A DNA stretch of 64,000 nucleotides from contig NZ_JASDDK010000001.1 in assembly GCF_030407435.1 (NCBI RefSeq), positions 1,054,001-1,118,000 of the forward strand. The letters run 5' to 3'. The translations under genes were made by a program, and so were the position numbers. Positions 35,622-43,023 of the stretch are shown here, piece by piece; the stretch's first letter is position 1, and every line of letters begins with the position of its first letter. Source of the stretch: Winogradskyella bathintestinalis (GTDB taxonomy: Bacteria; Bacteroidota; Bacteroidia; Flavobacteriales; Flavobacteriaceae). The notes under the pieces are model-generated. The model made no database searches. It was not told where the DNA came from and saw only the letters and a program-made list of their open reading frames with translations.

Positions 35622-36859
35622 TAAAAGATTGTTATTCGCTTTCAGAAGCTGCGGAAATTCTAGGTAAAAGTAAAGAAACTTTACGAAGATGGGATAAGGA
35701 AGGTAAATTTCCTGCATTGAGAGAACCTATAAGTGAATATAGAATTTATAAAAAAGAAGATATAAATAATTTATTGAAACCTTTATTTGATAACATTATA
35801 GAAGAAGTAGATAATTTTGAAAAACCGTTAAAAGAATATAAAGTTCTTGAATTATTTGCTGGTGCAGGTGGATTAGCTATTGGGCTTGAGAAAGCAGGTA
35901 TAAAATGTGCAGCTTTAAATGAAATAGATAAATGGGCTTGCCAAACTTTAAGAGAAAATCGTCCAAATTGGAATGTTTTAGAAGGTGATATCAAAACTTT
36001 TAATTTTGAAAAGTATAAAGGAGAGGTTGACATTGTAACTGGTGGTTTTCCTTGTCAAGCTTTTAGCTATGCAGGAAAAAGATTAGGATTAGAAGATGCA
36101 AGGGGTACTTTGTTTTATGAATTCGCGCGAACAGTTAAAGAAGTGAATCCTCCAATTTGTATTGGAGAAAATGTAAAAGGTTTGCGCTCACATGAAAAAG
36201 GAGAAACATTAAAAGGAATGTTATCAATTCTAGACGAAATCGGTTATAATGTTGTTCCTGTACAAGTCTTAAAAGCTATTAATTATAAAGTGCCACAAAA
36301 GCGAGAACGCCTAATTTTAGTAGGTATTAGAAAGGATATTGATATAAAATATGAATATCCAAAGCCTTATCAGGCTATTTACAATTTATCTGATGCCTTA
36401 AAGAAAGGAGTATTATATGATTCTAATGTTCCTAAATCTGAAGGTTCAAAATATCCACAACATAAAAAAGAAGTTCTAGATTTAATACCACCAAAAGGAT
36501 ATTGGAGAGATTTGCCTATAGATATACAGAAAGAATATATGGGTAAAAGCTTTTATTTGGGTGGAGGTAAAACAGGAATGGCTAGACGTATCGGTTGGGA
36601 TGAACCAAGTTTAACATTAACTTGTAGTCCTGCTCAAAAACAGACAGAAAGGTGTCACCCAGATGAAACACGACCTTTTACCGTACGTGAATATGCTAGA
36701 ATTCAGACGTTTCCTGATGAATGGAAATTTATGGGTTCAGTATCTCAACAGTATAAGCAAATTGGGAATGCTGTACCTTGTAACTTAGGAAAGGAAATAG
36801 GATATTCTATTGTTAAATTTTTGAATGATTATTACTCTAGTTTGTCAAACCCTAAGTAA
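35603..36859 (+). CDS. C5 cytosine DNA methyltransferase with N-terminal helix-turn-helix
   Basis: Modification enzyme of a type II restriction-modification system. The 418-aa protein opens with a MerR/excisionase-like HTH (YSLSEAAEILGKSKETLRRW, about 11-60). The methyltransferase domain follows with motif I LELFAGAGGLAIGLE, motif IV GGFPCQAFSYAGKR (catalytic Cys151), motif VI ENVKGL, motif VIII QKRERLILVG and motif X QIGNAVP. Start could be the ATG at 35603 or 35615. The endonuclease gene is convergent and overlaps its 3' end by 28 bases. The HTH and an inverted repeat at the promoter suggest self-repression, as known for other HTH-bearing C5 methyltransferases. Confidence 0.95.
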   Translation: MLYNMVIKDCYSLSEAAEILGKSKETLRRWDKEGKFPALREPISEYRIYKKEDINNLLKPLFDNIIEEVDNFEKPLKEYKVLELFAGAGGLAIGLEKAGIKCAALNEIDKWACQTLRENRPNWNVLEGDIKTFNFEKYKGEVDIVTGGFPCQAFSYAGKRLGLEDARGTLFYEFARTVKEVNPPICIGENVKGLRSHEKGETLKGMLSILDEIGYNVVPVQVLKAINYKVPQKRERLILVGIRKDIDIKYEYPKPYQAIYNLSDALKKGVLYDSNVPKSEGSKYPQHKKEVLDLIPPKGYWRDLPIDIQKEYMGKSFYLGGGKTGMARRIGWDEPSLTLTCSPAQKQTERCHPDETRPFTVREYARIQTFPDEWKFMGSVSQQYKQIGNAVPCNLGKEIGYSIVKFLNDYYSSLSNPK

Positions 36860-37596
36860 TAGCTGTAATTCTCAAAAGTAATTTCATCTAAAATACTTCT
36901 TTTAGATTCTTTTGAGCTTGTTTGAATTTCTTCTAATGCAGAATTATTTTGAGATTTTTCAGTTTTAAAATTTTTAAGGTAATCTGAAATAGCTTTTGGT
37001 AAAATATTATACAATTCAAAAAGCGCATTATCTCTGCCAGAAAGTAATTTGTAAAATTGATCTCCAGAAATTTTATTTACTCTACTGTGACTATACTCTT
37101 TCCCATTAATTTCCCCAAACCACTTTTCGTTAAAACTATTTTTAGCTAAAATTTGAACCCAATAGCATTCAGCTTTTTTATACGTATCAGCATAATTAGC
37201 TAATTTTTGAAATAAACTTTCAGCAGAACTACTATTCATTGTGTTGTGTTTATTTTTTATATCAGCAAATAAAGTATTATCAGTAGCTTTTATATCAAAT
37301 CCACTAAAATTGCCAACTTTATAGCCTTTAATTCCTCCCAAAATTTGTTCATGAAAAGTACCGATTGAATTATTAATTGATTTATCAATCTGCCTGTTTA
37401 TTTCTGTTTTTATTAGCGTCACTTCATCAAGCTCATTAAAACTAGCATCAAAAGTGAGTTTTATTGTGTCAATTTTATTTGAATAGAATTTCTTCTTGCT
37501 AACATTTGCTTTAGCTTTTAAATACGATTTATGTAGATTTTCAATACAAGATAAAAGATGCTCATCTGAGATATAACTTAAATATTTATTTGCCAT
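36832..37596 (-). CDS. Type II restriction endonuclease, Eco47II-like family
   Basis: Endonuclease partner of the methyltransferase. The 254-aa protein has the family-like stretch FHEQILGGIKGYKVGNFSGF, then DIKATDNTLFADIKNKHNTM; D-x(n)-DIKNK fits a PD-(D/E)XK core. I recognise this as the Eco47II/Sau96I type (GGNCC or a related site), from memory and not by search. It is convergent with the methyltransferase gene (28-bp overlap) and lies 24 bases downstream of polA on the same strand, so read-through from polA could contribute to expression. Confidence 0.82.
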   Translation of the reverse strand: MANKYLSYISDEHLLSCIENLHKSYLKAKANVSKKKFYSNKIDTIKLTFDASFNELDEVTLIKTEINRQIDKSINNSIGTFHEQILGGIKGYKVGNFSGFDIKATDNTLFADIKNKHNTMNSSSAESLFQKLANYADTYKKAECYWVQILAKNSFNEKWFGEINGKEYSHSRVNKISGDQFYKLLSGRDNALFELYNILPKAISDYLKNFKTEKSQNNSALEEIQTSSKESKRSILDEITFENYSYYLGFDKLE

Positions 37597-37620
37597 AATT
37601 TTTAAAATACGTTTTATAAT

Positions 37621-40485
37621 TTAATGCGCCTCCAACCAATTCAAACCCGTATCCACTTCAACATCTAAAGGCACTTCCAGTTTAAAAGCACTTTCCATTT
37701 CAGTCTTAATTAAGGTCGTTAGTTCTTCGAGTTCTGGTTTGTAGATATCAAATACCAATTCATCATGTACTTGTAAAAGCATTTTAGATTTGTAGTTGCC
37801 TGCTTCTAGTTTGTTGAAAATATTAATCATGGCGATTTTAATGATATCGGCTGCGCTTCCTTGTATTGGTGCGTTTACGGCATTACGTTCTGCTGCGCCA
37901 CGGACTACAGCGTTACGCGAGTTGATATCTTTTAAATAACGACGACGACCCAAAACGGTTGAGACATACCCATGATCTCTTGCAAAATCGACTTGCTTGC
38001 TCATGTAGGCTTTTAATTTTGGATAGGTTTCGTAATAGGTATCAATGAGTTCTTTGGCTTCACCACGCGATAAATCGGTTTGGTTGCTCAATCCAAAGGC
38101 AGAAACACCATAAATAATCCCGAAATTAACGGTTTTGGCATTGCTACGTTGTGCTCTTGTGACGTCTTCTAATGGCACACCAAATACTTTTGAAGCGGTT
38201 GACGCGTGAATATCTTCACCGTTCTTAAAGGCTTCAATCATGGTTTCTTCTTCACTTAAAGCGGCAATGATTCGTAATTCTATTTGCGAGTAATCGGCTG
38301 CTAGTAAGGTGTAATCTTCATTTCTTGGAATGAATGCTTTTCGCACTTGGCGACCGCGTTCAGTACGAATTGGGATATTCTGTAAGTTCGGATTATTACT
38401 ACTTAAACGCCCTGTAGCGGCAACGGTTTGCATATAATCGGTATGTACGCGTCCTGTTGATGGCTCCACTTGTATCGGTAAGGCATCCACGTAGGTGCTT
38501 TTTAATTTAGAAAGCCCTCTATAGTCTAAAACATGTTGAACAATGTCGTGGTCTTTGGCTAAATAAGATAAAATATCTTCACCAGTTTTGTATTGTCCCG
38601 TTTTAGTTTTTTTAGGCTTATCGACTAATTTTAGTTTTTCGAATAATATGATACCTAATTGTTTTGGAGATGCAATATTAAATTCTTCATCTGCGGTCGT
38701 ATAAATTTTTTGTTCAAGGTCTGCAATGTCATTATTAAGTGCCTCAGAAAGTGAGTTTAAGAAATCAGTATCGAGATTAACACCTTCTAATTCCATAGCG
38801 GCTAACACACGTAATAACGGAATTTCAATATCATCAAACAACTTCTGCGTATTGGCTTCGCCTAATTCTGTGGTGAAATGTTCTTTTAGCTGAAGTGTAA
38901 TATCGGCATCTTCAACAGCATATTCGGTTTGTTTCTCTAACGGCACATCGCGCATGGATAATTGGTTCTTTCCTTTTTTACCAATCAATTCTGTAATGGA
39001 AATCGGTGTGTAGTTGAGATAGGTCTCGGCTAAAACCTCCATATTATGACGCATATCTGGATTTATTAAATAATGCGCTAACATGGTGTCGAACAATTTG
39101 CCTTTGACGTCAATATTATATTTGGCCAAAACTTTAATATCATACTTTAAATTCTGACCAATTTTTTCGATGTTTTCGTTTTCGAAAAACAGTCTGAAGG
39201 TTTCAATAAGTTCTTGTGCTTCGGTTTTGTCTTCTGGAAATGGGACGTAAAATCCTTTCCCAACTTCCCATGAAAAGGCAATACCAACTAGTTCTGCGGT
39301 TAAGGGATTTAATCCGGTTGTTTCTGTGTCAAAACACACAGAGGTCTGAGACATTAGATTTTTTACAAACAATTTGGTTGCCATACCCGAAGCTACACTT
39401 TGATAAAAATGTGAAGTTGTTTCGGCTGATTTTCTCGACGATACTGAACTTATTTCAGCACCGGTTGCATTAGTTGAAGCGCCAAAAAGTGAAAACTGAC
39501 CAGCCCCTGCAGAAGTACCTGAATTCGAAGTTGAACTTGAACTTGACGAGGAGGCTGATGTCGAATTCTGTTGACTCGTTGACGTTGATACCACTTCATT
39601 TTGAGCAGCAAAAGTCTTCATGAAATTATCAGTTAGTCGTCTGAATTCTAACTCTTGGAATATTTCAGTTACTTTTGGAATATCTGGTTCAGACATTTCA
39701 AAATCTTCAGCATTAAATTCCACTGGAACATCGAGCATAATGGTGGCCAATTGTTTGGATAATAATCCTAATTCCTTATTAGCCTCTACTTTTTCTTTCA
39801 TTTTGCCCTTTAGCTCATGGGTATTTGCAAACAAATTTTCCATACTACCATAAGCTGCTAAGAACTTTTTGGCGGTTTTTTCACCTACGCCAGGCAAACC
39901 AGGAATGTTATCACTGGCATCTCCCATCATACCTAAAAAGTCAATGACTTGTAAAGGATCTGTAACTTCAAATTTCTTTAGGACTTCTGGTATACCCCAA
40001 GTTTCATAACCGCCGCCAAATACAGGTTTATACATAAAAATGTTTTCGGTTACCAGTTGGGCAAAATCCTTGTCTGGAGTAACCATATAGGTTTTGTAAC
40101 CTTCCTTTTCAGCCTGTCGTGAAAGTGTGCCAATAACATCATCGGCTTCGTATCCTTCTTTGACCATAATAGGAATGTGCATGGCTTCTAAAATGCTACA
40201 AATATGCGGAATTGCTGTTTTTATGCCTTCTGGTGTTTCGTCTCTGTTGGCTTTATAGGCCTCGAACATTTCTACACGATCTGCACTTCCGCCTTTATCA
40301 AAGCAAACTGCTAAATGATCTGGGCGTTCTCGTTTAATAACATCTAAGAGTGAATTCATAAATCCCATAATGGCTGAAGTGTCTTCACCCTTAGAATTGA
40401 TTCTTGGGTTTTTTATAAAGGCATAATACCCACGGAAAATAAGGGCGTAGGCATCAACTAAAAATAAACGTTTTTGATCTGACAT
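37621..40485 (-). CDS. polA: DNA polymerase I
   Basis: Repair and Okazaki-fragment polymerase, 954 aa. Domain order: 5'-3' exonuclease (about 1-290, with KPVFGGGYETWG and FLGMMGDASDNIPGLPGVG), a serine-rich linker (about 300-335), 3'-5' exonuclease (about 360-550) with CFDTETTGLNPL, IGQNLKYDIK and AVEDADITLQL, so the proofreading acidic residues are kept, and the polymerase domain with motif A LLAADYSQIELRIIAALS and motif C LLQVHDELVFDI. It belongs to the core genome even though it lies between accessory elements. Confidence 0.97.
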   Translation of the reverse strand: MSDQKRLFLVDAYALIFRGYYAFIKNPRINSKGEDTSAIMGFMNSLLDVIKRERPDHLAVCFDKGGSADRVEMFEAYKANRDETPEGIKTAIPHICSILEAMHIPIMVKEGYEADDVIGTLSRQAEKEGYKTYMVTPDKDFAQLVTENIFMYKPVFGGGYETWGIPEVLKKFEVTDPLQVIDFLGMMGDASDNIPGLPGVGEKTAKKFLAAYGSMENLFANTHELKGKMKEKVEANKELGLLSKQLATIMLDVPVEFNAEDFEMSEPDIPKVTEIFQELEFRRLTDNFMKTFAAQNEVVSTSTSQQNSTSASSSSSSSTSNSGTSAGAGQFSLFGASTNATGAEISSVSSRKSAETTSHFYQSVASGMATKLFVKNLMSQTSVCFDTETTGLNPLTAELVGIAFSWEVGKGFYVPFPEDKTEAQELIETFRLFFENENIEKIGQNLKYDIKVLAKYNIDVKGKLFDTMLAHYLINPDMRHNMEVLAETYLNYTPISITELIGKKGKNQLSMRDVPLEKQTEYAVEDADITLQLKEHFTTELGEANTQKLFDDIEIPLLRVLAAMELEGVNLDTDFLNSLSEALNNDIADLEQKIYTTADEEFNIASPKQLGIILFEKLKLVDKPKKTKTGQYKTGEDILSYLAKDHDIVQHVLDYRGLSKLKSTYVDALPIQVEPSTGRVHTDYMQTVAATGRLSSNNPNLQNIPIRTERGRQVRKAFIPRNEDYTLLAADYSQIELRIIAALSEEETMIEAFKNGEDIHASTASKVFGVPLEDVTRAQRSNAKTVNFGIIYGVSAFGLSNQTDLSRGEAKELIDTYYETYPKLKAYMSKQVDFARDHGYVSTVLGRRRYLKDINSRNAVVRGAAERNAVNAPIQGSAADIIKIAMINIFNKLEAGNYKSKMLLQVHDELVFDIYKPELEELTTLIKTEMESAFKLEVPLDVEVDTGLNWLEAH

Positions 40486-40787
40486 CGGAAAAATTTATAT
40501 TTTGAATAGTTCTAATATATTGAGCATAATTACAGTTATCTTATTACTATATCATGTATAACCGTTTAACTCATTTTAAAATTATTATAGAAAAATGAGT
40601 TTTGAGGGTGCTAAAAAGAACAGCCTGCAAATTACGAAAACTAAAACGTTTTTTTTGAATTGGAATTCGTAATTTTTTACATGTCGAATGAAGTTCTGAT
40701 AATAGGCTGAATAGCTGCACACGGTAAAGTGTGGACTATTGTAAAACATTTGATACATGCTATAACAGAATGGTTCTTTCGATTAAT
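40486..40787. other. Non-coding stretch upstream of polA
   Basis: No gene seen. It should hold the polA promoter, but I found no exact TAnnTTTG at a sensible place; CGTAATTTGC on the minus strand near 40635 is one base short of the consensus spacing. It joins the truncated end of the GIY-YIG array at about 40788. Confidence 0.4.
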
Positions 40788-40900
40788 CCTTTTATGAAAT
40801 GATGGTTATTATGGAGGTTGCGTCTAATGTCGGCATTTTTCGATTCTCCTACATAATATTTGTCAATGGATTCTGAGTATAAGATGTATAAACTCTGCAT
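40788..40900 (-). pseudogene. GIY-YIG gene, array copy 4, truncated
   Basis: Encodes only the first 38 or so residues (MQSLYILYSESIDKYYVGES and on) of the protein in the neighbouring units; homology stops abruptly at about 40788. The upstream tRNA-tail box and hairpins of the next unit are present at 40937-41000. Confidence 0.8.
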
Positions 40901-41004
40901 AGGGACATTATTAAAACCAAAAAACCCAATTCAGATGAATCGTCCCGACTCTTCGGGGTTGATGGTGGTGCCTCCAGCTCCGAAGCGTCGGAGGAACCAT
41001 GGAC

Positions 41005-41286
41005 TTAATTGCGGTTGCTGAGGATGTCGGTTAATATTTCTCGATCTGCGATTATCTTTTTGATAAATTTGGTGCTTTTCATTCTTAATAAAATTTTCAA
41101 GATACAATGCGTCCACTTTAGAGGTACATTCAAAATTGAGAACAGTCACCCAGTCTGATGCAGCTTTGGTAAATCATTTTTGAAATGATGGTTATTATGG
41201 AGGTTGCGTCTAATGTCGGCATTTTTCGATTCTCCTACATAATATTTGTCAATGGATTCGGAGTATAAGATGTATAAACTATGCAT
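41005..41286 (-). pseudogene. GIY-YIG gene, array copy 3, frameshifted
   Basis: Same gene as copies 1 and 2 but with a 1-base deletion after the HHFK codons (near 41178) and a 2-base deletion nearer the 3' end (near 41084). Start and stop sites are still in place, which dates the damage to after the duplication. Confidence 0.85.
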
Positions 41287-41390
41287 AGGGACATTATTAA
41301 AACCAAAAAACCCAATTCAGATGAATCGTCCCGACTCTTCGGGGTTGATGGTGGTGCCTCCAGCTCCGAAGCGTCGGAGGAACCATGGAC

Positions 41391-41675
41391 TTAATTGCGG
41401 TTGCCGAGGATGTCGGTTAATATTTCTCGATCTGCAATTATCTTTTTGATAAATTTGGTGCTTTTCATTCTTTTAATAAAATTTTCAAGATACAATGCGT
41501 CCACTTTAGAGGTACATTCAAAATTGAGAACAATCACCCAGTCTGATGCAGCTGTGGTAAATCCTTTTTTGAAATGATGGTTATTATGGAGGTTGCGTCT
41601 AATGTCGGCATTTTTCGATTCTCCTACATAATATTTGTCAATGGATTCTGAGTATAAGATGTATAAACTATGCAT
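41391..41675 (-). CDS. GIY-YIG nuclease family protein, array copy 2
   Basis: 94 aa, differing from copy 1 at three residues (Phe for Tyr, Thr for Lys, Ile for Leu). The GIY-YIG core is LYILYSESIDKYYVGESKNA with the RR pair shortly after and the metal-binding glutamate in ALYLENFIKRMKS. It is a minimal single-domain nuclease with no DNA-binding extension. It lies downstream of a hairpin like the one that ends tRNA-Phe, so its promoter is unclear. Confidence 0.8.
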   Translation of the reverse strand: MHSLYILYSESIDKYYVGESKNADIRRNLHNNHHFKKGFTTAASDWVIVLNFECTSKVDALYLENFIKRMKSTKFIKKIIADREILTDILGNRN

Positions 41676-41780
41676 AGGGGCATTATTAAAACCAAAAAAC
41701 CCAATTCAGATGAATCGATCCCGACTCTTCGGGGTTAATGGTGGTGCCTCCAGCTCCGAAGCGTCGGAGGAACCATGGAC

Positions 41781-42065
41781 TTAGTTGCGGTTGCCGAGGA
41801 TGTCGGTTAATATTTCTCGATCTGCGATTAACTTTTTGATAAATTTGGTGCTTTTCATTCTTTTTATAAAATTTTCAAGATACAATGCGTCCACTTTAGA
41901 GGTACATTCAAAATTGAGAACAATCACCCAGTCTGATGCAGCTTTGGTAAATCCTTTTTTGTAATGATGGTTATTATGGAGGTTGCGTCTAATGTCGGCA
42001 TTTTTCGATTCTCCTACATAATATTTGTCAATGGATTCTGAGTATAAGATGTATAAACTATGCAT
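41781..42065 (-). CDS. GIY-YIG nuclease family protein, array copy 1
   Basis: 94-aa minimal GIY-YIG protein, the copy nearest tRNA-Phe. The catalytic elements are in place: the YIL/YVG strand pair (LYILYSESIDKYYVGESK), arginines at DIRRN, and the glutamate in ALYLENFIKRMKS. Members of this family include homing and repair nucleases; this small form is uncharacterised. It begins about 50 bases after the tRNA 3' end, past the tRNA terminator. Confidence 0.85.
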   Translation of the reverse strand: MHSLYILYSESIDKYYVGESKNADIRRNLHNNHHYKKGFTKAASDWVIVLNFECTSKVDALYLENFIKRMKSTKFIKKLIADREILTDILGNRN

Positions 42066-42083
42066 AGGGGCATTATTAAAACC

Positions 42084-42113
42084 AAAAAACCCAATTCAGA
42101 TGAATCGGGTTTT
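42084..42113 (-). terminator. Terminator after tRNA-Phe
   Basis: Minus strand AACCCGATTC, ATCT loop, GAATTGGGTT followed by T; 10-bp stem with one wobble, directly past the tRNA. The other array units carry the same hairpin with a 14- to 16-base palindrome inserted in its left arm. Confidence 0.75.
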
Positions 42114-42116
42114 TGA

Positions 42117-42192
42117 TGGTGGTGCCTCCAGGAATCGAACCAGGGACACAAGGATTTTCAGTCCTTTGCTCTACCAACTGAGCTAAGGCACC
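42117..42192 (-). tRNA. tRNA-Phe (GAA anticodon), CCA encoded
   Basis: 73 nt plus an encoded CCA. Acceptor stem GGTGCCT/AGGCACC, D arm TAGCTCAGTTGGTAGAGC, anticodon loop CTGAAAA (GAA), T arm CCTGGTTCGATTCCTGG. It is intact and is the anchor of the repeat array on its 3' side. Confidence 0.97.
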
Positions 42193-42269
42193 AATTGCTT
42201 AATTAAGCGGATGCAAATATAGATGCATTTTTATTATTCACAAAAAGAATTTGATAAAATTTGATTTTA

Positions 42270-42277
42270 TAAATTTG
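42270..42277 (+). promoter_or_regulatory. Candidate -7 box for the coaX operon
   Basis: TAAATTTG, exact TAnnTTTG, 17 bases before the coaX ATG; a TTTG 16 bases upstream (42250-42253) could serve as the -33 element. Confidence 0.5.
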
Positions 42278-42294
42278 TACAATAGAAAAAACTT

Positions 42295-43023
42295 ATGAAT
42301 CTTATTGTAGATGTGGGGAATACGTATGTTAAGTTTGCTGTTTTTAATAAAGCAAAATTAATTTATAAACTGAGTTTTAAGCTTCAGGAGTTTAAAAAAC
42401 AGTATAAAATCCTAAAAAACGAGTATCCTGAGTTAAAAAATGCCATCATTTCTTCTGTTGGGTACTTATCTAAATTACAAGTAGAATGTGTTCAAAAAGA
42501 TTTAAATGTAATGGAATTATCTTCAATGTTAAATTTTCCATTTAATAACGATTATAAAACGCCAAAAACTTTAGGGGTGGATCGTTTAGCTTTGGTGAGT
42601 GCTTCGGTAAAACAATTTCCAGATGGCAATGTTTTAATCATAGATGCTGGTACATGTATTACGTACGATTTTATTTCAAAAGAGAATGACTACCTCGGAG
42701 GTGCTATTTCTCCCGGTATTAGGTTGCGTTATAAAACGTTGAATAATTTAACCGCTAATCTTCCGTTATTAGAAACAAAACAACCTCAAAGCATCATTGG
42801 CGACTCTACAGAAACAGCAATTCATTCTGGTGTTGTTAACGGTGTCGTTAAAGAAATTGATGGTATTATAGACCATTATCTTGAGGATTACTCAGATTTA
42901 ACAGTTATTTTAACAGGAGGCGATGCCAAATTTTTGTCAAACCAATTAAAAAATAGCATATTTGCGAATTCAAATTTTCTATTGGAGGGTTTGAATTTTA
43001 TTCTAGAATATAATTCAAAATAA
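42295..43023 (+). CDS. coaX: Type III pantothenate kinase
   Basis: First step of coenzyme A synthesis. The 242-aa ASKHA-fold enzyme has the N-terminal MNLIVDVGNTYVKFAVF, the GVDRLALVSA loop, and IIDAGTCITYDFI, then GGAISPGIRLR. Monovalent-cation-dependent type III enzymes are the norm in this group. Its stop overlaps the ATG of the next gene (TAATG). Confidence 0.96.
   Translation: MNLIVDVGNTYVKFAVFNKAKLIYKLSFKLQEFKKQYKILKNEYPELKNAIISSVGYLSKLQVECVQKDLNVMELSSMLNFPFNNDYKTPKTLGVDRLALVSASVKQFPDGNVLIIDAGTCITYDFISKENDYLGGAISPGIRLRYKTLNNLTANLPLLETKQPQSIIGDSTETAIHSGVVNGVVKEIDGIIDHYLEDYSDLTVILTGGDAKFLSNQLKNSIFANSNFLLEGLNFILEYNSK

Larger units (their letters stand above)
40788..42117 (-). repeat. Tandem array of about 390-bp units, each with a tRNA-Phe 3' tail and a GIY-YIG gene
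   Basis: Three full units and one partial unit. The tRNA-tail sequence (CTGGAGGCACCACC on the minus strand) recurs at 40964-40977, 41350-41363 and 41740-41753 and at the true tRNA (42118-42131): spacings 386, 390 and 378. GIY-YIG start codons fall at 42065, 41675, 41286 and 40900. Neighbouring units are nearly identical, so amplification is recent. Confidence 0.9.

Noticed and set aside
40788..42117. CRISPR array or other short-repeat defence array
   Set aside because: Units are about 390 bp, nearly identical throughout, with coding sequence inside; there are no short repeats separated by unique spacers and no cas-like genes.
34000..42200. A prophage or integrative element spanning the accessory region
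   Set aside because: No integrase, phage structural or mobilisation gene is present, and polA with coaX beyond are core genes. The region looks like several separate small insertions.
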